DNA of 61,911 nucleotides from Planctomycetales bacterium (lineage in GTDB: Bacteria > Planctomycetota > Planctomycetia > Isosphaerales > Isosphaeraceae): NCBI GenBank assembly GCA_027449865.1, contig DAIDKV010000145.1:1-61911 (forward strand), given 5' to 3'. This document shows, piece by piece, positions 45,164 through 55,277 of the stretch. Position numbers and translations under genes: made by a program. The notes under the pieces are model-generated. The model was given only the letters and a program-made list of their open reading frames with translations, searched no databases and had not been told where the DNA came from. Within the stretch, counting starts at the first letter, position 1. The number at the start of each line of letters is the position of its first letter.

Positions 45164-46702
45164 ATGAGCACACACAAGAACGGCCTGCTTCTGGGCCTGG
45201 ATGTCGGCACTCAGAGCCTGCGTGCCGCACTCGTGGATCGAGACGGGCGGACCGTCGCCTGGGGTGTGGCCCCGATTGAGACGAGGTATCCACGGCCGAC
45301 CTGGGCCGAGCAGGACGCCGAATCGTGGTGGACCGCGGCGTGTGAGGCGGTTCGATCGGCGATGGGGGCGGCTGGTGCCGGTCCGGAGGAGGTCGTCGGG
45401 ATTGGGCTCGACTGCACGGCCTGCACGGTGGTGGCCTGCGAGGACGACGGCCGACCGCTCCGTCCCGCGCTCCTCTGGATGGACCAGCGATCGTTTCGCG
45501 AGGCCGAGGAGATCAGTGCGACGTGCGACCCGGTTTTGCGGTACGTCTCGGGGCGGGTCTCGCCTGAATGGATGCTGCCGAAGGCGCTCTGGCTCAAGCG
45601 GAACGAGCCCGAGCTGTATCGATCGGCCGGTCGGGTGGTCGAGGGGACCGACTGGATGATGCATCGCCTGACCGGCGACTGGACGCTTTCGCTCAATCAC
45701 GTCGCGGTGAAGTGGAATTACGCGCGACCGGACGGCGGCTGGCCGCTCGGGCTGCTCGGAGCCGTGGGCCTGGATGACCTTCCGACGAAGTGGCCGACGC
45801 GGATTGTGCCGCTCGGTCGAGGGGAGGGCCGGCTCGCCCGGTTCGCCGCCGACGACCTGGGCCTGGCGATGGGAACACCGGTCGCGCAGGGCGGGATCGA
45901 CGCCTACCTGGGAATGCTCGGCATGGGGGCCACGCGCGATGGCGACGTCGCGGTGATCGTCGGGTCGAGCACCTGCCACCTGGCGATGTCGCGTGAGGGC
46001 GTCTTTGGCTCGGGGGCTGGCGGATGTTATCCGGACGCGACCGTTGAGGGCCTCTACACGCTGGAAGCCGGCCAGACGGCGACCGGCTCGATTCTCGACT
46101 GGTATCGTCGCCATTTCGCCGGAGCGCAGCGGATCGAAGCCGAGCGGAGGGGCGTTCACGTGTTTGAGGTCCTGGACGAGCAGGCCGCCGCCGTACCGCC
46201 CGGCTCGGAGGGCCTGGTCGTCCGCGACGACTGGCAAGGGAACCGGTCTCCCTACAAGGATCCGATGGCCCGAGGCGCGATCGTCGGGCTCTCGCTCGCG
46301 CATGGCCCCGGCCATATTTTCCGGGCGATCTACGAGGCGACCGCCTGCGGTACACGGCATATTCTCGAGGACGCCCAGAAGCACGGGCTGAGGATCGATC
46401 GCGTCTTCGTCGGAGGCGGCGGGGCCCGGTCGCCACTCTGGCTCCGGATCCACGCCGACGTCCTGCAACGGCCAATCCATCTCGCCCGTGAGACCGAAGC
46501 CTGTGCCCTCGGATCGGCGATGGCCGCCGCCGTCGCGGCCGGGATCTACCCGGACTTCGACGCCGCCGCCCTCGCGATGGTCGCCATCGAACGCGTCGTC
46601 GAGCCCGATCCCGCGAACGCGGGACTCTACGACGACCTCTTCGGCCGATACGTCGATCTCTACGCGAGGCTCAACGCCCGCGCGACGCCTGCCGGATCGT
46701 GA
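45164..46702 (+). CDS. FGGY-family sugar kinase (ribulokinase/xylulokinase type)
   Basis: 512 residues from ATG 45164. N-terminal ATPase fold with LLGLDVGTQSLRAALVD, sugar-facing LDCTACTVVAC and WMDQRS, and the C-terminal FGGY-type segments DPMARGAIVGLSLAHG and VFVGGGGARSPLW, the adenosine-binding motif. Complete for the fold. It phosphorylates a pentulose or related polyol (D-ribulose-type is my best guess from the WMDQR start of the sugar site). No sugar-isomerase neighbour identifies the substrate. Its 3' end overlaps the next gene by 32 bases, tail to tail. Confidence 0.86.
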   Translation: MSTHKNGLLLGLDVGTQSLRAALVDRDGRTVAWGVAPIETRYPRPTWAEQDAESWWTAACEAVRSAMGAAGAGPEEVVGIGLDCTACTVVACEDDGRPLRPALLWMDQRSFREAEEISATCDPVLRYVSGRVSPEWMLPKALWLKRNEPELYRSAGRVVEGTDWMMHRLTGDWTLSLNHVAVKWNYARPDGGWPLGLLGAVGLDDLPTKWPTRIVPLGRGEGRLARFAADDLGLAMGTPVAQGGIDAYLGMLGMGATRDGDVAVIVGSSTCHLAMSREGVFGSGAGGCYPDATVEGLYTLEAGQTATGSILDWYRRHFAGAQRIEAERRGVHVFEVLDEQAAAVPPGSEGLVVRDDWQGNRSPYKDPMARGAIVGLSLAHGPGHIFRAIYEATACGTRHILEDAQKHGLRIDRVFVGGGGARSPLWLRIHADVLQRPIHLARETEACALGSAMAAAVAAGIYPDFDAAALAMVAIERVVEPDPANAGLYDDLFGRYVDLYARLNARATPAGS

Positions 46703-48296
46703 GGTCGCCTCGCGCGGCCCCAGCGCGTCGGCGATAGGGACGGAAGTCGCCGAGTCGGGGCAGGGGCTCGTACTCGCGAATCAGCGCGGCAAACCTGGGA
46801 TCTCTGCCGTAGTAGGCAAGATAGTCGAAAGGCTCGATGCAGTAGACTCCCCTTCGGGGGCCTGCATCGACGAGCATCAGGTTGGGACGATCGCGAAGTA
46901 AATCGTCGATCACGGAGTCGAACAAAAGGCGCTCGGCCGGACTCATCGCCGCCATCGATCGATACGATTCCGGTGGCGAGGAGCGGAGCGGAGCCGGATA
47001 GAGCCCGGCCAGAAACCAGAGGCAGGGATGCCGCGACGCCCAGGTCGCGCCGACCTCGTTGACCATGGGGAAGGCATCGATCACGGCCGGCGAGAAGACA
47101 AAGAGGCTCCCGCCCGCGGCATGGTCCCTGGCGAGCCGGGCCAGTCGTCCGTAGTACGTTCGCGAGTCGATCGGCTCGGCTCCCCAGAGTCGCGCGTCGA
47201 AGATCCGGTCGCCCGCGGCGACGATCAGCAAGGCCGCGGCGAGACCTCCACCGATCACCCCCGCCCAGGCCCGGCGATCGGCGATCGGTTCGCGCGACTC
47301 GATGAAGAGAAGCCCAAGCAGGACGATCGCCGAGGCCGCCGCCGGATAGTAGTGGTAGCTGTACCCCTTCGACTGGAGCACGGCGGCGGCCAGCAAACTC
47401 ACGTCGACGATCAGGAAAACCCGGCAGAGCTCGCGGTACGCCCCGCGTGGTCGGACCATCGGATAGCAAAGCCAGGCGATCACCGAAAGCATCACGGCCG
47501 GATGATCCAGCATCGATCGCCAGGAGACGTTGGCGCAGTATCGGTAAATCGGCCAGAGCCATCGAACCATGACGAGGTAGTCGGGAGTGAGGATCAAGGT
47601 CGCGAGCACGCAGGAAAGCCCGGTGGCCATCACCCCAAGGTTTTCCACCCGGAGCCAGGTCCGGCGTTCTGGAGCGTTCCAGACCAGGTAGCCCTCGACG
47701 CCAAGCCAGAGTAATGCGAAATGAGGTTTGAATCCGATGCCAAGTCCGGCCAGAACTCCCGCGAGCACGGCCATGGGTCCACCGAATCGAAGGCCCGCGC
47801 CGGTTGCCGCCGCCATGACCAGATAGGGCAGAATCATCGCGAACATCAGGTGCTCGCGCTCACCGAACTCATAGCCGGCCAGAGGCAAGAGAACGGCGAT
47901 CGCCAGCAGTCCGAGCAAGAGGCGTCCACCCGGGCGGTCGGGAAGGACTCGCCGGAGCGCCCAGCCGGCCAGCCCGAGTGACCCGCCAATCAGGAGCAGG
48001 GCGGAAACACGAAACGCGAGCACCTCGGAAATCCCAGCGACTCTCGCGAAGACCACCGTGGGAACGGACATCCAGACGATCAGCGGCGGATTCGGCTCGA
48101 TGATGTCCACGTAGAGCCGGTCGCCGTTGAGCAACCGAGAGGCCGCGACCAGATACCAGCCGGCATCATGGTTGAAGAGATTGAAAAAGACCGGGACGGC
48201 GCCGATCACGAACAGCGAGAGAAGCAGGACCGCCGCCGCGCCCGAGGGGAACCTGGATTTTGCCGGGCCTTCCGAGGGCCCCTGTGTGGACAGCAT
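46671..48296 (-). CDS. Polytopic membrane glycosyltransferase-like protein
   Basis: 541 residues, ATG 48296. After a hydrophobic first helix comes FNLFNHDAGWYLVAASRLLNGDRLYVDIIEPNPPLI (in part), the first periplasmic loop of GT39/GT87-like enzymes with the acidic HDAGWY motif. About ten hydrophobic segments follow and then a soluble C-terminal domain (about 400-541). It is likely to transfer a sugar from a polyprenyl phosphate outside the cytoplasm; acceptor unknown. It lies 29 bases after the redoxin-fusion gene on the same strand, so is probably co-transcribed. Confidence 0.75.
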   Translation of the reverse strand: MLSTQGPSEGPAKSRFPSGAAAVLLLSLFVIGAVPVFFNLFNHDAGWYLVAASRLLNGDRLYVDIIEPNPPLIVWMSVPTVVFARVAGISEVLAFRVSALLLIGGSLGLAGWALRRVLPDRPGGRLLLGLLAIAVLLPLAGYEFGEREHLMFAMILPYLVMAAATGAGLRFGGPMAVLAGVLAGLGIGFKPHFALLWLGVEGYLVWNAPERRTWLRVENLGVMATGLSCVLATLILTPDYLVMVRWLWPIYRYCANVSWRSMLDHPAVMLSVIAWLCYPMVRPRGAYRELCRVFLIVDVSLLAAAVLQSKGYSYHYYPAAASAIVLLGLLFIESREPIADRRAWAGVIGGGLAAALLIVAAGDRIFDARLWGAEPIDSRTYYGRLARLARDHAAGGSLFVFSPAVIDAFPMVNEVGATWASRHPCLWFLAGLYPAPLRSSPPESYRSMAAMSPAERLLFDSVIDDLLRDRPNLMLVDAGPRRGVYCIEPFDYLAYYGRDPRFAALIREYEPLPRLGDFRPYRRRAGAARGDLTIRQASRGR

Positions 48297-48325
48297 GATG
48301 ACTCCCTGGCAGGCCGGTTGGAGGG

Positions 48326-50194
48326 TTACGGACAGGGCAACCCGGCACCTTTGTGCCCTCGATGCCGACGGAGAAAATAGAGCGAGGTCGCGCAGGCGGC
48401 GATCAGAAAAATCGAGGAGTCGCACGATCGCCGGAGCTTCGACCGGACGGTCGAGAGGAAACTCGTCCTATCCTGATCGGAGAGGGCGATGTCAAAATAG
48501 CCGTTGAACATTTCGTCGGTGGTTTGCTTGCCGGCCCGGACCGTGGCCCCGGGGTCGGGATTGGAGAGATTCCCCTCGGAGTTGTCGAAATGGGCCGTAC
48601 ATCGCAGGATGGTTCCGGCCGGGAGGCGGCGGGGCTCGGCCAGGACGTAGCGATTTTGCCAGTTGAAGTCGTAGCGAGGGACGTCGAGCAGGATTTCCGA
48701 TCGGCCGTCGGGATAAAGGGCCTCGTACCGGAAGGATCGCCCGCGCAGATGCATGTGGGGGAACATCGAAAGCAGAAGGACATCCTCATCGAACCGCCGG
48801 GATCGTTCGACGCGATGGTCGGCAGTGTAGGGAGGGATTCGCAGGTCGGGATCGAAGAGGAGTTGAGTGGCGACCTCTCGACGGACCGAGGACCGGTCGG
48901 CGAGGACAAGTCCGATCCGGGTCTGATCGTTTTGAATCGTGCCGACGGGTTGATAATGCATGACGAAGACCAGGCGCCAGCCGGCTGGGATTCGCTTCGC
49001 CATTCCGTCGGGGAGGATCCAGGGGGGTGTGCCGGGCGTCATCGCGGCGAGGCAGTACGAGCCGAGCTCACCGGCGGTGTCGATCTCGTTCGGACTTCCG
49101 GGGGCACGAAGGAAGACGTTGCAGTGATGCACGACGCGTCGATTTCCCGGTCGGATCTCGGCGGCCCGAATCCATTGATCCTCGCGGAACCCTGGATCGA
49201 CCTCGAAGAACTGGTAATCGACCACCCCTCCGGCCGGGACGGTGAAGGACGAGGGCATGGAGACGACCAGGTCGGGAGCGGGAATAGACCAGCCGTCAGG
49301 ATTCGATCGCGCTGGGGGAAGCTCGGGAGAATCGCCCTGGGAAAGACCGCCGCGGGCCCAGTCGAGGAGGGATTGTCGTTCGCGGTCGGTCAATCGGGGG
49401 TCGTTGGCGAACCGGCCGAAGCGGGGATTCGCGTGCCAGGGAGGCATCCGGCCGTCCTCGACGACCTCGGCGATCGCCTCCGCCCGGTCGGCGGCTTCCT
49501 CGTAACTGGTCAGGGGGAAAGGTCCGACCTGGCCCGTCTGGTGGCAGGGGACGCAACGTCGGGCGAGGATCGGGGCGACATCGCGTCGGTAGGTTGGCGC
49601 GCCGGCGGGCGTTGGGTGATCGACGCGGGCGATCGGACAACCAACGGCCAGCACCTCGGGCCGTTCCACGGGACGTCCCGCGAGCAGAGACTCGATCGCC
49701 TCGCGAAGGTGTTCGCGTGCCGGGGCGGATCGTCGGGAGCCGACCGCGTACTGATCGTCGATCCGACCCCGATAACGGAGGCGAAGGGCCTCGTCGAGAA
49801 CGATGACCTCGGGCGTTCGCCGGGCGCCGAGCCGGAGCGCCGCGGACCCGTCGTCGAGCCGGATGGGGAACGAGAGACCATGCTCCCTGGCGAACCGGAA
49901 GGAGCCGGCCGCCCCATCGCGTCCTTTTTCGAAGACGCCGACAAAAGCGACGCCGCTCGGCCTGTAGCGGTCCGCCAGTTTGGCGAGTCGATCGGCGTAA
50001 AGCTCGGCGACGGGGCACCCTTCGGCGAGGAACGCGAGCACGATCAGCCGTGAGGATCGCCAATCGTCGAGGCCATGCCGGGCCCCGCGGTCGTCGAGGA
50101 GTTGGACCTCCCTGACGACTGAACCGATGGGCGGGCAGGGGTTTGCCGGGCCATCGGCCGCGACGATCGCGATGGCCAGGAGGAGGGTCGACAT
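48326..50194 (-). CDS. Redoxin-cytochrome c-copper monooxygenase-like fusion protein
   Basis: 622 residues from ATG 50194, with a signal-peptide-like start (STLLLAIAIVAADG). Domain 1 (about 20-190) is a peroxiredoxin/thioredoxin fold with a single Cys60 in LAEGCPVAELYA. Domain 2 (about 225-320) carries one haem motif CVPCH in RRCVPCHQTGQVG. Domain 3 (about 335-580) is DBH/PHM-like with copper ligands in VVHHCNVF, MHYQP and FPHMHLRG. A last hydrophobic helix (SSIFLIAACATSLYFL) sits near the C terminus. This architecture occurs in planctomycete secretomes; the substrate is unknown. Probably periplasmic and redox active. Confidence 0.8.
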   Translation of the reverse strand: MSTLLLAIAIVAADGPANPCPPIGSVVREVQLLDDRGARHGLDDWRSSRLIVLAFLAEGCPVAELYADRLAKLADRYRPSGVAFVGVFEKGRDGAAGSFRFAREHGLSFPIRLDDGSAALRLGARRTPEVIVLDEALRLRYRGRIDDQYAVGSRRSAPAREHLREAIESLLAGRPVERPEVLAVGCPIARVDHPTPAGAPTYRRDVAPILARRCVPCHQTGQVGPFPLTSYEEAADRAEAIAEVVEDGRMPPWHANPRFGRFANDPRLTDRERQSLLDWARGGLSQGDSPELPPARSNPDGWSIPAPDLVVSMPSSFTVPAGGVVDYQFFEVDPGFREDQWIRAAEIRPGNRRVVHHCNVFLRAPGSPNEIDTAGELGSYCLAAMTPGTPPWILPDGMAKRIPAGWRLVFVMHYQPVGTIQNDQTRIGLVLADRSSVRREVATQLLFDPDLRIPPYTADHRVERSRRFDEDVLLLSMFPHMHLRGRSFRYEALYPDGRSEILLDVPRYDFNWQNRYVLAEPRRLPAGTILRCTAHFDNSEGNLSNPDPGATVRAGKQTTDEMFNGYFDIALSDQDRTSFLSTVRSKLRRSCDSSIFLIAACATSLYFLRRHRGHKGAGLPCP

Positions 50195-50405
50195 CGCGCG
50201 TTCCCGATCGAGGCCGGGCGCGGTGAGGACGCATGGCCTCGGGTCCCGTTCCGGCCGTCCTATCGGGAGCATAGTTCACGTCGGCGGGGTTGTCTCGGAT
50301 CCTCGCGAGCCGCCGACGAACCTGCTCGATCGAGAGGGAAGTGAGGCGATCGTCGTCGGGTCGAGAGTCGCGGTCGGGGCCGTCTCTGGCGGAGTTGTGG
50401 ACCGA
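50195..50405. other. Spacer between glmU and the redoxin-fusion gene
   Basis: 211 bases with no gene. It should contain the promoter of the redoxin-fusion/membrane-protein pair, since glmU ends upstream on the same strand. No clear promoter or terminator was identified. Confidence 0.4.
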
Positions 50406-51689
50406 CTATTCGCCGCCGCGATGGACATCCCGGGCTCTTGTGAGCGCACGGGCCGGGACCCCGGCGACGGTCTGGCCGTCCTCGACGTCGTGGCCCCTGG
50501 TGACCACGGCATTGGCGCCGACAACGGCGCTCTTGCCGATCGTCACGGGGGCGACGAGAACGGCGCCGGCGCCGATGAGGGTGTCGTCGCCGATCCGGGT
50601 CGGATTTTTGCGGAGGCCGTCGAAATTGGCCGTGACCGAGGCGGCGCCGAAGTTGACTCGCTCGCCGACCTCGGCATCGCCGACGTAGGTCAGGTGGCGA
50701 ACGAGTGTTTTGGCTCCGAGGTGAGAGCGGTTGACCTCGACAAACGCGCCGACCTCGACGCCGTCGTCCAGGACGGTTCCGTCGCGAAGGTGGGCGTGCG
50801 GACCGATCTTGCATCCCGAACCGATCCGAACGCGGCCCGTGATCGCGGTGAACGGGTGGATCACGGTATCGACGCCGATGGTCGCCCGGCCGTCGATGTA
50901 GGTGTTCCGCGGGTCGACGATCGTCACGCCCTCGGTCATCCAGTGGTCGTGAATGCGTTCCTGAAGGATGGCCGTGGCCTGCGCGAGGTGCTGTCGCGTG
51001 TTGACGCCGAGGACATCCTCGGCGGCGAGAACGTTGAGGGCCAGCACCTTCTCGCCCATCTCCATCAGGTGGGCGGGGGCATCGGTGAGGTAATACTCGC
51101 GCTGGGCGTTGGTGGTGGTGATCCGGTCGAGGGCTTCCCAGAGGATGGGGAGGCGGAAGACGTAGCAACTTGGGTTGACCTCGCGAATGGCCCGCTCCTC
51201 GGGGCTGCAATCGCGTTCCTCGACGATCCGGAGGAATCGGCCGGCGGAGTCGCGAAGGATGCGGCCGAAGCCGGTTGGGTCGGGGAGCATGGCCGTGCCG
51301 AGGAGGCAGGCGGCGTGATCCTCTTGCTGGCGACGAAAGAGATTGGCGAGAGGTTCGGGGCGGAGCAGGGGCTCGTCGCCGACGAGGATCATCGCGGGGC
51401 CTTCATAGTCGCGAAGGACCGGGCGGCAGACCTTGGCGGCGTGGCCGGTACCGAGTTGCTCGACCTGCTCGGCGAAACGGATGTCGGGCTCGTCGCGTAG
51501 GTGGGCCCGGATCTGGTCGGCGGCGAAGCCGACGACAACGACGATGGTACGGGCCCCGGCGCCTCTGGCGGCGTCGACGACGTAGCGGATCATCGGGCGT
51601 CCACAGACCTCGTGGAGGACCTTGGCCCGCTCCGACTTCATCCGCTTTCCCTGGCCGGCGGCCAGGATGATCGCCACGGGTCCGTTCAT
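50406..51689 (-). CDS. glmU: Bifunctional GlcNAc-1-P uridyltransferase/GlcN-1-P acetyltransferase
   Basis: 427 residues from ATG 51689 (an upstream frame of 65 codons is unrelated). N-terminal pyrophosphorylase: ILAAGQGKRMKSERAKVLHEV and GDEPLL; C-terminal left-handed beta-helix with RHLTYVGDAEVGERVNFGAASVTANFDG (in part), whose His, Tyr and Asn match GlmU acetyltransferase residues, and LIGAGAVLVAPVTIG. It makes UDP-GlcNAc for peptidoglycan and lipid A. It is about 25-30 residues shorter than most GlmU at the C-terminal tail, so the acetyltransferase activity is likely but not certain. Divergent from gatC. Confidence 0.85.
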   Translation of the reverse strand: MNGPVAIILAAGQGKRMKSERAKVLHEVCGRPMIRYVVDAARGAGARTIVVVVGFAADQIRAHLRDEPDIRFAEQVEQLGTGHAAKVCRPVLRDYEGPAMILVGDEPLLRPEPLANLFRRQQEDHAACLLGTAMLPDPTGFGRILRDSAGRFLRIVEERDCSPEERAIREVNPSCYVFRLPILWEALDRITTTNAQREYYLTDAPAHLMEMGEKVLALNVLAAEDVLGVNTRQHLAQATAILQERIHDHWMTEGVTIVDPRNTYIDGRATIGVDTVIHPFTAITGRVRIGSGCKIGPHAHLRDGTVLDDGVEVGAFVEVNRSHLGAKTLVRHLTYVGDAEVGERVNFGAASVTANFDGLRKNPTRIGDDTLIGAGAVLVAPVTIGKSAVVGANAVVTRGHDVEDGQTVAGVPARALTRARDVHRGGE

Positions 51690-51910
51690 CGTCGTCGAGT
51701 CTCCATCCCGATCGCCCGGATCGGCGCCCTCGCCGCTGGACGCATCGATTTCATGATAGTAGGCGTTGGATCGGGTCGTCAAACCGAGCGGTCGCGGCGA
51801 ATCTTGAATGGCTGGCGGGAATCTGTCAGACTGTGGTCCGTCGCGGGCCGGGCCCGCTGCCCGGCTGCTCGGGCTGGGTGTCATCCCGTGACCGGAGGAT
51901 TCTCACGCCG

Positions 51911-52198
51911 ATGTCCCTGTCGAATGACGACGTGGCGAAGGTCGCCTTGCTGGCCCGGCTTCGGGTGAGCCCCGAGGAGCTTTCCACGTTCACCGGCCAG
52001 TTGAACTCGATTGTGGACTACGTGGCGCACCTTCAGGAGGTCGACACCGAGGGGGTCGAGCCGCTGGCGCACGGTGTCGAGGTCCGGAATGTCTTTCGGG
52101 ACGATGCCCGCGGCGAGCCGCTCTCGCGAGAGGACGCCCTGGCGAACGCCCCGAAGCGGAACGCCACCGGCTTCCTGGTTCCCGCCGTCCTGGATTGA
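51911..52198 (+). CDS. gatC: Asp/Glu-tRNA amidotransferase subunit C
   Basis: 95 residues from ATG 51911 with GGAGG about 12 bases upstream. Pattern: NDDVAKVALLARLRVSPEEL, FTGQLNSIVDYVAHLQEVDTEGVEP and the C-terminal end GFLVPAVLD, all GatC. It wraps and stabilises GatA and GatB in the complex that converts Glu-tRNAGln and Asp-tRNAAsn to the amides. gatA begins 40 bases later. Confidence 0.92.
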   Translation: MSLSNDDVAKVALLARLRVSPEELSTFTGQLNSIVDYVAHLQEVDTEGVEPLAHGVEVRNVFRDDARGEPLSREDALANAPKRNATGFLVPAVLD

Positions 52199-52238
52199 TG
52201 CCCCGCAAACCGCCTCCGCCCGCCGAGGATGCCGATCG

Positions 52239-53723
52239 ATGAGTCAGGATACCGCCGTCGCGATGCTGGCCCGGATGGAATCCGGCGAGGTCACTTCCGA
52301 GGAAATCGTCCGATCTCTCCTCGACCGGGCAGACCACGAGCGCCGGCTCAATGTGTTCGTCCATCTCGACGCCGACCATGTTCTCGACCAGGCTCGGGCC
52401 GTCGATCGCAGGCGGAAGGCGGGCGAGCCGGTCGGTCGGCTGGGGGGCGTCCCGGTCGCGATCAAGGACCTCCTTTGCGTTCGCGGCGAGCCGACAACGT
52501 GCAGCAGTCGGATGCTGAAGGGCTTCCGGCCTCCTTACGACGCGACGGTGATCGATCGGCTGCGGAACGCCGGCGCGATCCTCTTCGGCAAGACGAACAT
52601 GGACGAGTTCGCCATGGGATCGTCGACCGAGAACAGCGCCTACGGCCCGACCCTCAACCCCTGGGACGAGACCCGGGTTCCGGGCGGGTCGTCGGGCGGA
52701 TCGGCGGCGGCCGTCGCCGCGGGCCTGGCCCCGCTCTCGCTCGGTAGCGACACCGGCGGCTCGATCCGGCAGCCAGCGGCGGTTTGCGGCGTGGTCGGAC
52801 TGAAACCGACGTACGGCCGGGTCAGTCGATACGGCCTGATCGCCTTCGCCAGTTCACTCGACCAGATTGGTCCGTTCGCTCACGACCTGACCGACACAGC
52901 GCTTCTGCTGAAAGTCATCTCCGGCCGAGACCCTCGCGACGCGACCAGCGTCGACCTGCCCGTCCCGGATTATTCCGCGACGCTCGACACGCCGCCCGAA
53001 AAGCTCCGGATCGGGATCGTCCGCGAGTTCTTCGGCGAGGGACTCGATCCGGAAGTCGCCTCGGCCATTCAGGAGGCTGTGAAGCTTTACGAGAAGGCCG
53101 GGGCGACCATAAAAGAGGTCTCGCTCCCGCACTCGAAATATGGCGTACCGGCCTATTACATCGTCGCGCCCGCGGAGTGCTCGAGCAACCTCGCCCGCTA
53201 CGACGGGACCACCTACGGCCACCGGGCCGAGGATTACTCGCCGAAATACCCGGGCGAGGAAAACATCGCCGAACTCGTCCGGATGATGATGGTGAGCCGG
53301 GCGGAGGGATTTGGGCCGGAGGTCAAGCGTCGGATCATGCTGGGGACATTCGCGCTCTCCGCAGGCTACGCCGATCAGTATTACAACAAGGCGCTTCAGG
53401 TTCGTCGCAAGATTCGAGGCGACTTCGACGCGGCGTTCCGCGAGGTGGACGTCCTGCTCGGCCCGACCTCGCCCACACCCGCGTTCAAGCTGGGCGAGCG
53501 GACCGCCGACCCGCTCTCCATGTATCTCTCGGACATTTACACGATCACCGCGAACCTTGCCGGCATCCCGGGCCTGAGCCTCCCGTGCGGGTTCACCAGC
53601 CAGAAGCTGCCGATCGGCCTGCAACTCCTGGCCGCGCCCTTCGCCGAGGAGACCCTCCTGCGCACCGCCCGCGTCTTCGAGCGAGCGACGGACTGGCACA
53701 CGCGGCGGCCGAAGACTGCTTGA
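52239..53723 (+). CDS. gatA: Asp/Glu-tRNA amidotransferase subunit A
   Basis: 494 residues from ATG 52239. Amidase with the Ser-cisSer-Lys triad exactly where expected: Lys76 (VAIKDLL), Ser151 (GGSSGGS) and Ser175 ([12 protein letters not shown]). It releases ammonia from glutamine and passes it to GatB. Also [19 protein letters not shown] and [20 protein letters not shown], both family hallmarks. Genes gatC-gatA-gatB are close together and form the usual operon. Confidence 0.96.
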   Translation: MSQDTAVAMLARMESGEVTSEEIVRSLLDRADHERRLNVFVHLDADHVLDQARAVDRRRKAGEPVGRLGGVPVAIKDLLCVRGEPTTCSSRMLKGFRPPYDATVIDRLRNAGAILFGKTNMDEFAMGSSTENSAYGPTLNPWDETRVPGGSSGGSAAAVAAGLAPLSLGSDTGGSIRQPAAVCGVVGLKPTYGRVSRYGLIAFASSLDQIGPFAHDLTDTALLLKVISGRDPRDATSVDLPVPDYSATLDTPPEKLRIGIVREFFGEGLDPEVASAIQEAVKLYEKAGATIKEVSLPHSKYGVPAYYIVAPAECSSNLARYDGTTYGHRAEDYSPKYPGEENIAELVRMMMVSRAEGFGPEVKRRIMLGTFALSAGYADQYYNKALQVRRKIRGDFDAAFREVDVLLGPTSPTPAFKLGERTADPLSMYLSDIYTITANLAGIPGLSLPCGFTSQKLPIGLQLLAAPFAEETLLRTARVFERATDWHTRRPKTA

Positions 53724-53778
53724 TGAGTTGGATCAGACGGTTTGGCGGGAACGACATTAGGCCGGAGGCGGCGCAGTT

Positions 53779-55254
53779 ATGGATTACGAGATTGTCATCG
53801 GCCTGGAGATCCACGTGCAGCTCCAGACCGAGAGCAAGATGTTCTCCTGGAGCGGCACCGAGTTCGGTCTGCCGCCGAACACACAGACAGACCCGGTCTC
53901 CCTCGGGCTGCCCGGCACGCTCCCGACGATGAACCGGAAGGCGTTCGAGCTGGCCCTCAAAACGGCCGTCGCCCTCGGCGCCGAGATCGCGCCGTTCACG
54001 AAGTGGGACCGCAAGAACTACTACTATCCCGACCTCCCCAAGAACTATCAGATCAGCCAGTACGACCTGCCATTCTCGAAGGGCGGCCACCTGGAAATCC
54101 CACCCCGCAAGGACGGCGGCGGCGGGACCCAGTGCCGGCTCACCCGCATCCACCTCGAAGAAGACACCGGCAAGCTCACCCACGGCTACGGCGGTCTCTC
54201 GGAGGTCGACCTGAACCGCGCGGGTATTCCACTGCTGGAGATCGTCAGCGAGCCTGAGATCCGATCCGCGGCCGATGCCCGAGGCTGCCTCGAAGAACTT
54301 CGCCTCACCCTCCGCTACCTGGAAGTCTCCGACTGCGAAATGCAGGAAGGCTCGCTCCGCTGCGATGCCAACGTCAACCTTCACATCCATAAAGACGGCC
54401 AGACGATCGCCACGCCGATTGTTGAGATCAAGAATCTGAACAGCTTTCGCTCGGTCGAAAAGGCCCTGCTTTACGAGGCCGATCGTCAGTACAAGGAATG
54501 GCAGAAGAACGGCAAGACGATCAAGGACGCCCCCAAGACGACCCGGGGCTGGGACGACGACCTCGAAGAAACCAAGCCCCAGCGAGAGAAGGAAACGGCG
54601 GCCGACTACCGATATTTTCCGGAGCCGGATCTTGTCCCGGTCGTGGTCGACGCGGCCTGGCTCGATCGCGTTCGGCAGTCGATCGGCGAGCTGCCGTTCG
54701 CCCGTCGGAAGCGGTTTGAGGCGGAATACGGGCTCTCGCCGTATGACGCCAACGTCCTGGTGGAACAGGGGCAGGACGTCGCGGATTACTACGACGCCGT
54801 CGCGAAGGCGACGGGCGAGTTCAAGCTCGCCAGCAACTGGATTCAGCAGGACGTGCTTCGGACGATCAAGGAGAACAAGTCGACCGTCGCCGAGTTCCCG
54901 GTCAAGCCCGAGGGGCTGGCCGACCTCATCCACCGCGTGAAGCGGGGCGAGCTGAACACGAATCAGGGCCGGGAAATCCTCGGCCGGATGATCGAGACCG
55001 GCGAGCCGGCCGAGACGATCATCGAGAAGGGCGGATACAAAATGGTCTCCGACCGCGAGGCGATCGCGGCGGCCGTCGAGGCGGCCATCGCCGCCAATCC
55101 TCAGGCACTTGAGGATATCAAGAAGGGAAAGAAGAAGCCCGAGGCTGTCAAGGGATTCCTTCGCGGTCAGGTGATGAAACAGACCGGCGGCAAGGCCAAT
55201 CCGGCGATGGTCGGCGAGTTGCTGGAGGCCCGGCTCGCCGAGCTGGTCCCGTAG
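53779..55254 (+). CDS. gatB: Asp/Glu-tRNA amidotransferase subunit B
   Basis: 491 residues from ATG 53779. N-terminal kinase-like cradle with VIGLEIHVQLQT, FSWSGTEFG and DLPKNYQISQYDLPF; glutamate/tRNA part with IHLEEDTGKLTHG; helical/YqeY-like tail ending KAVKGFLRGQVMKQTGGKANP-type sequence. It activates the mischarged tRNA with ATP and amidates it. Follows gatA by 55 bases; selD begins 23 bases after the stop. Confidence 0.96.
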   Translation: MDYEIVIGLEIHVQLQTESKMFSWSGTEFGLPPNTQTDPVSLGLPGTLPTMNRKAFELALKTAVALGAEIAPFTKWDRKNYYYPDLPKNYQISQYDLPFSKGGHLEIPPRKDGGGGTQCRLTRIHLEEDTGKLTHGYGGLSEVDLNRAGIPLLEIVSEPEIRSAADARGCLEELRLTLRYLEVSDCEMQEGSLRCDANVNLHIHKDGQTIATPIVEIKNLNSFRSVEKALLYEADRQYKEWQKNGKTIKDAPKTTRGWDDDLEETKPQREKETAADYRYFPEPDLVPVVVDAAWLDRVRQSIGELPFARRKRFEAEYGLSPYDANVLVEQGQDVADYYDAVAKATGEFKLASNWIQQDVLRTIKENKSTVAEFPVKPEGLADLIHRVKRGELNTNQGREILGRMIETGEPAETIIEKGGYKMVSDREAIAAAVEAAIAANPQALEDIKKGKKKPEAVKGFLRGQVMKQTGGKANPAMVGELLEARLAELVP

Positions 55255-55277
55255 TTCCACGGACCGAGGGCCCGAAC

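Noticed and set aside
48353-50053. Plus-strand ORF of 566 codons
   Set aside because: It lies wholly antisense to the redoxin-fusion gene, which has clear domains; the open frame is caused by high GC at the third position.
50127-51500. Plus-strand ORF of 457 codons
   Set aside because: Antisense to glmU, with a low-complexity VADLGVAD-like sequence typical of shadow frames.
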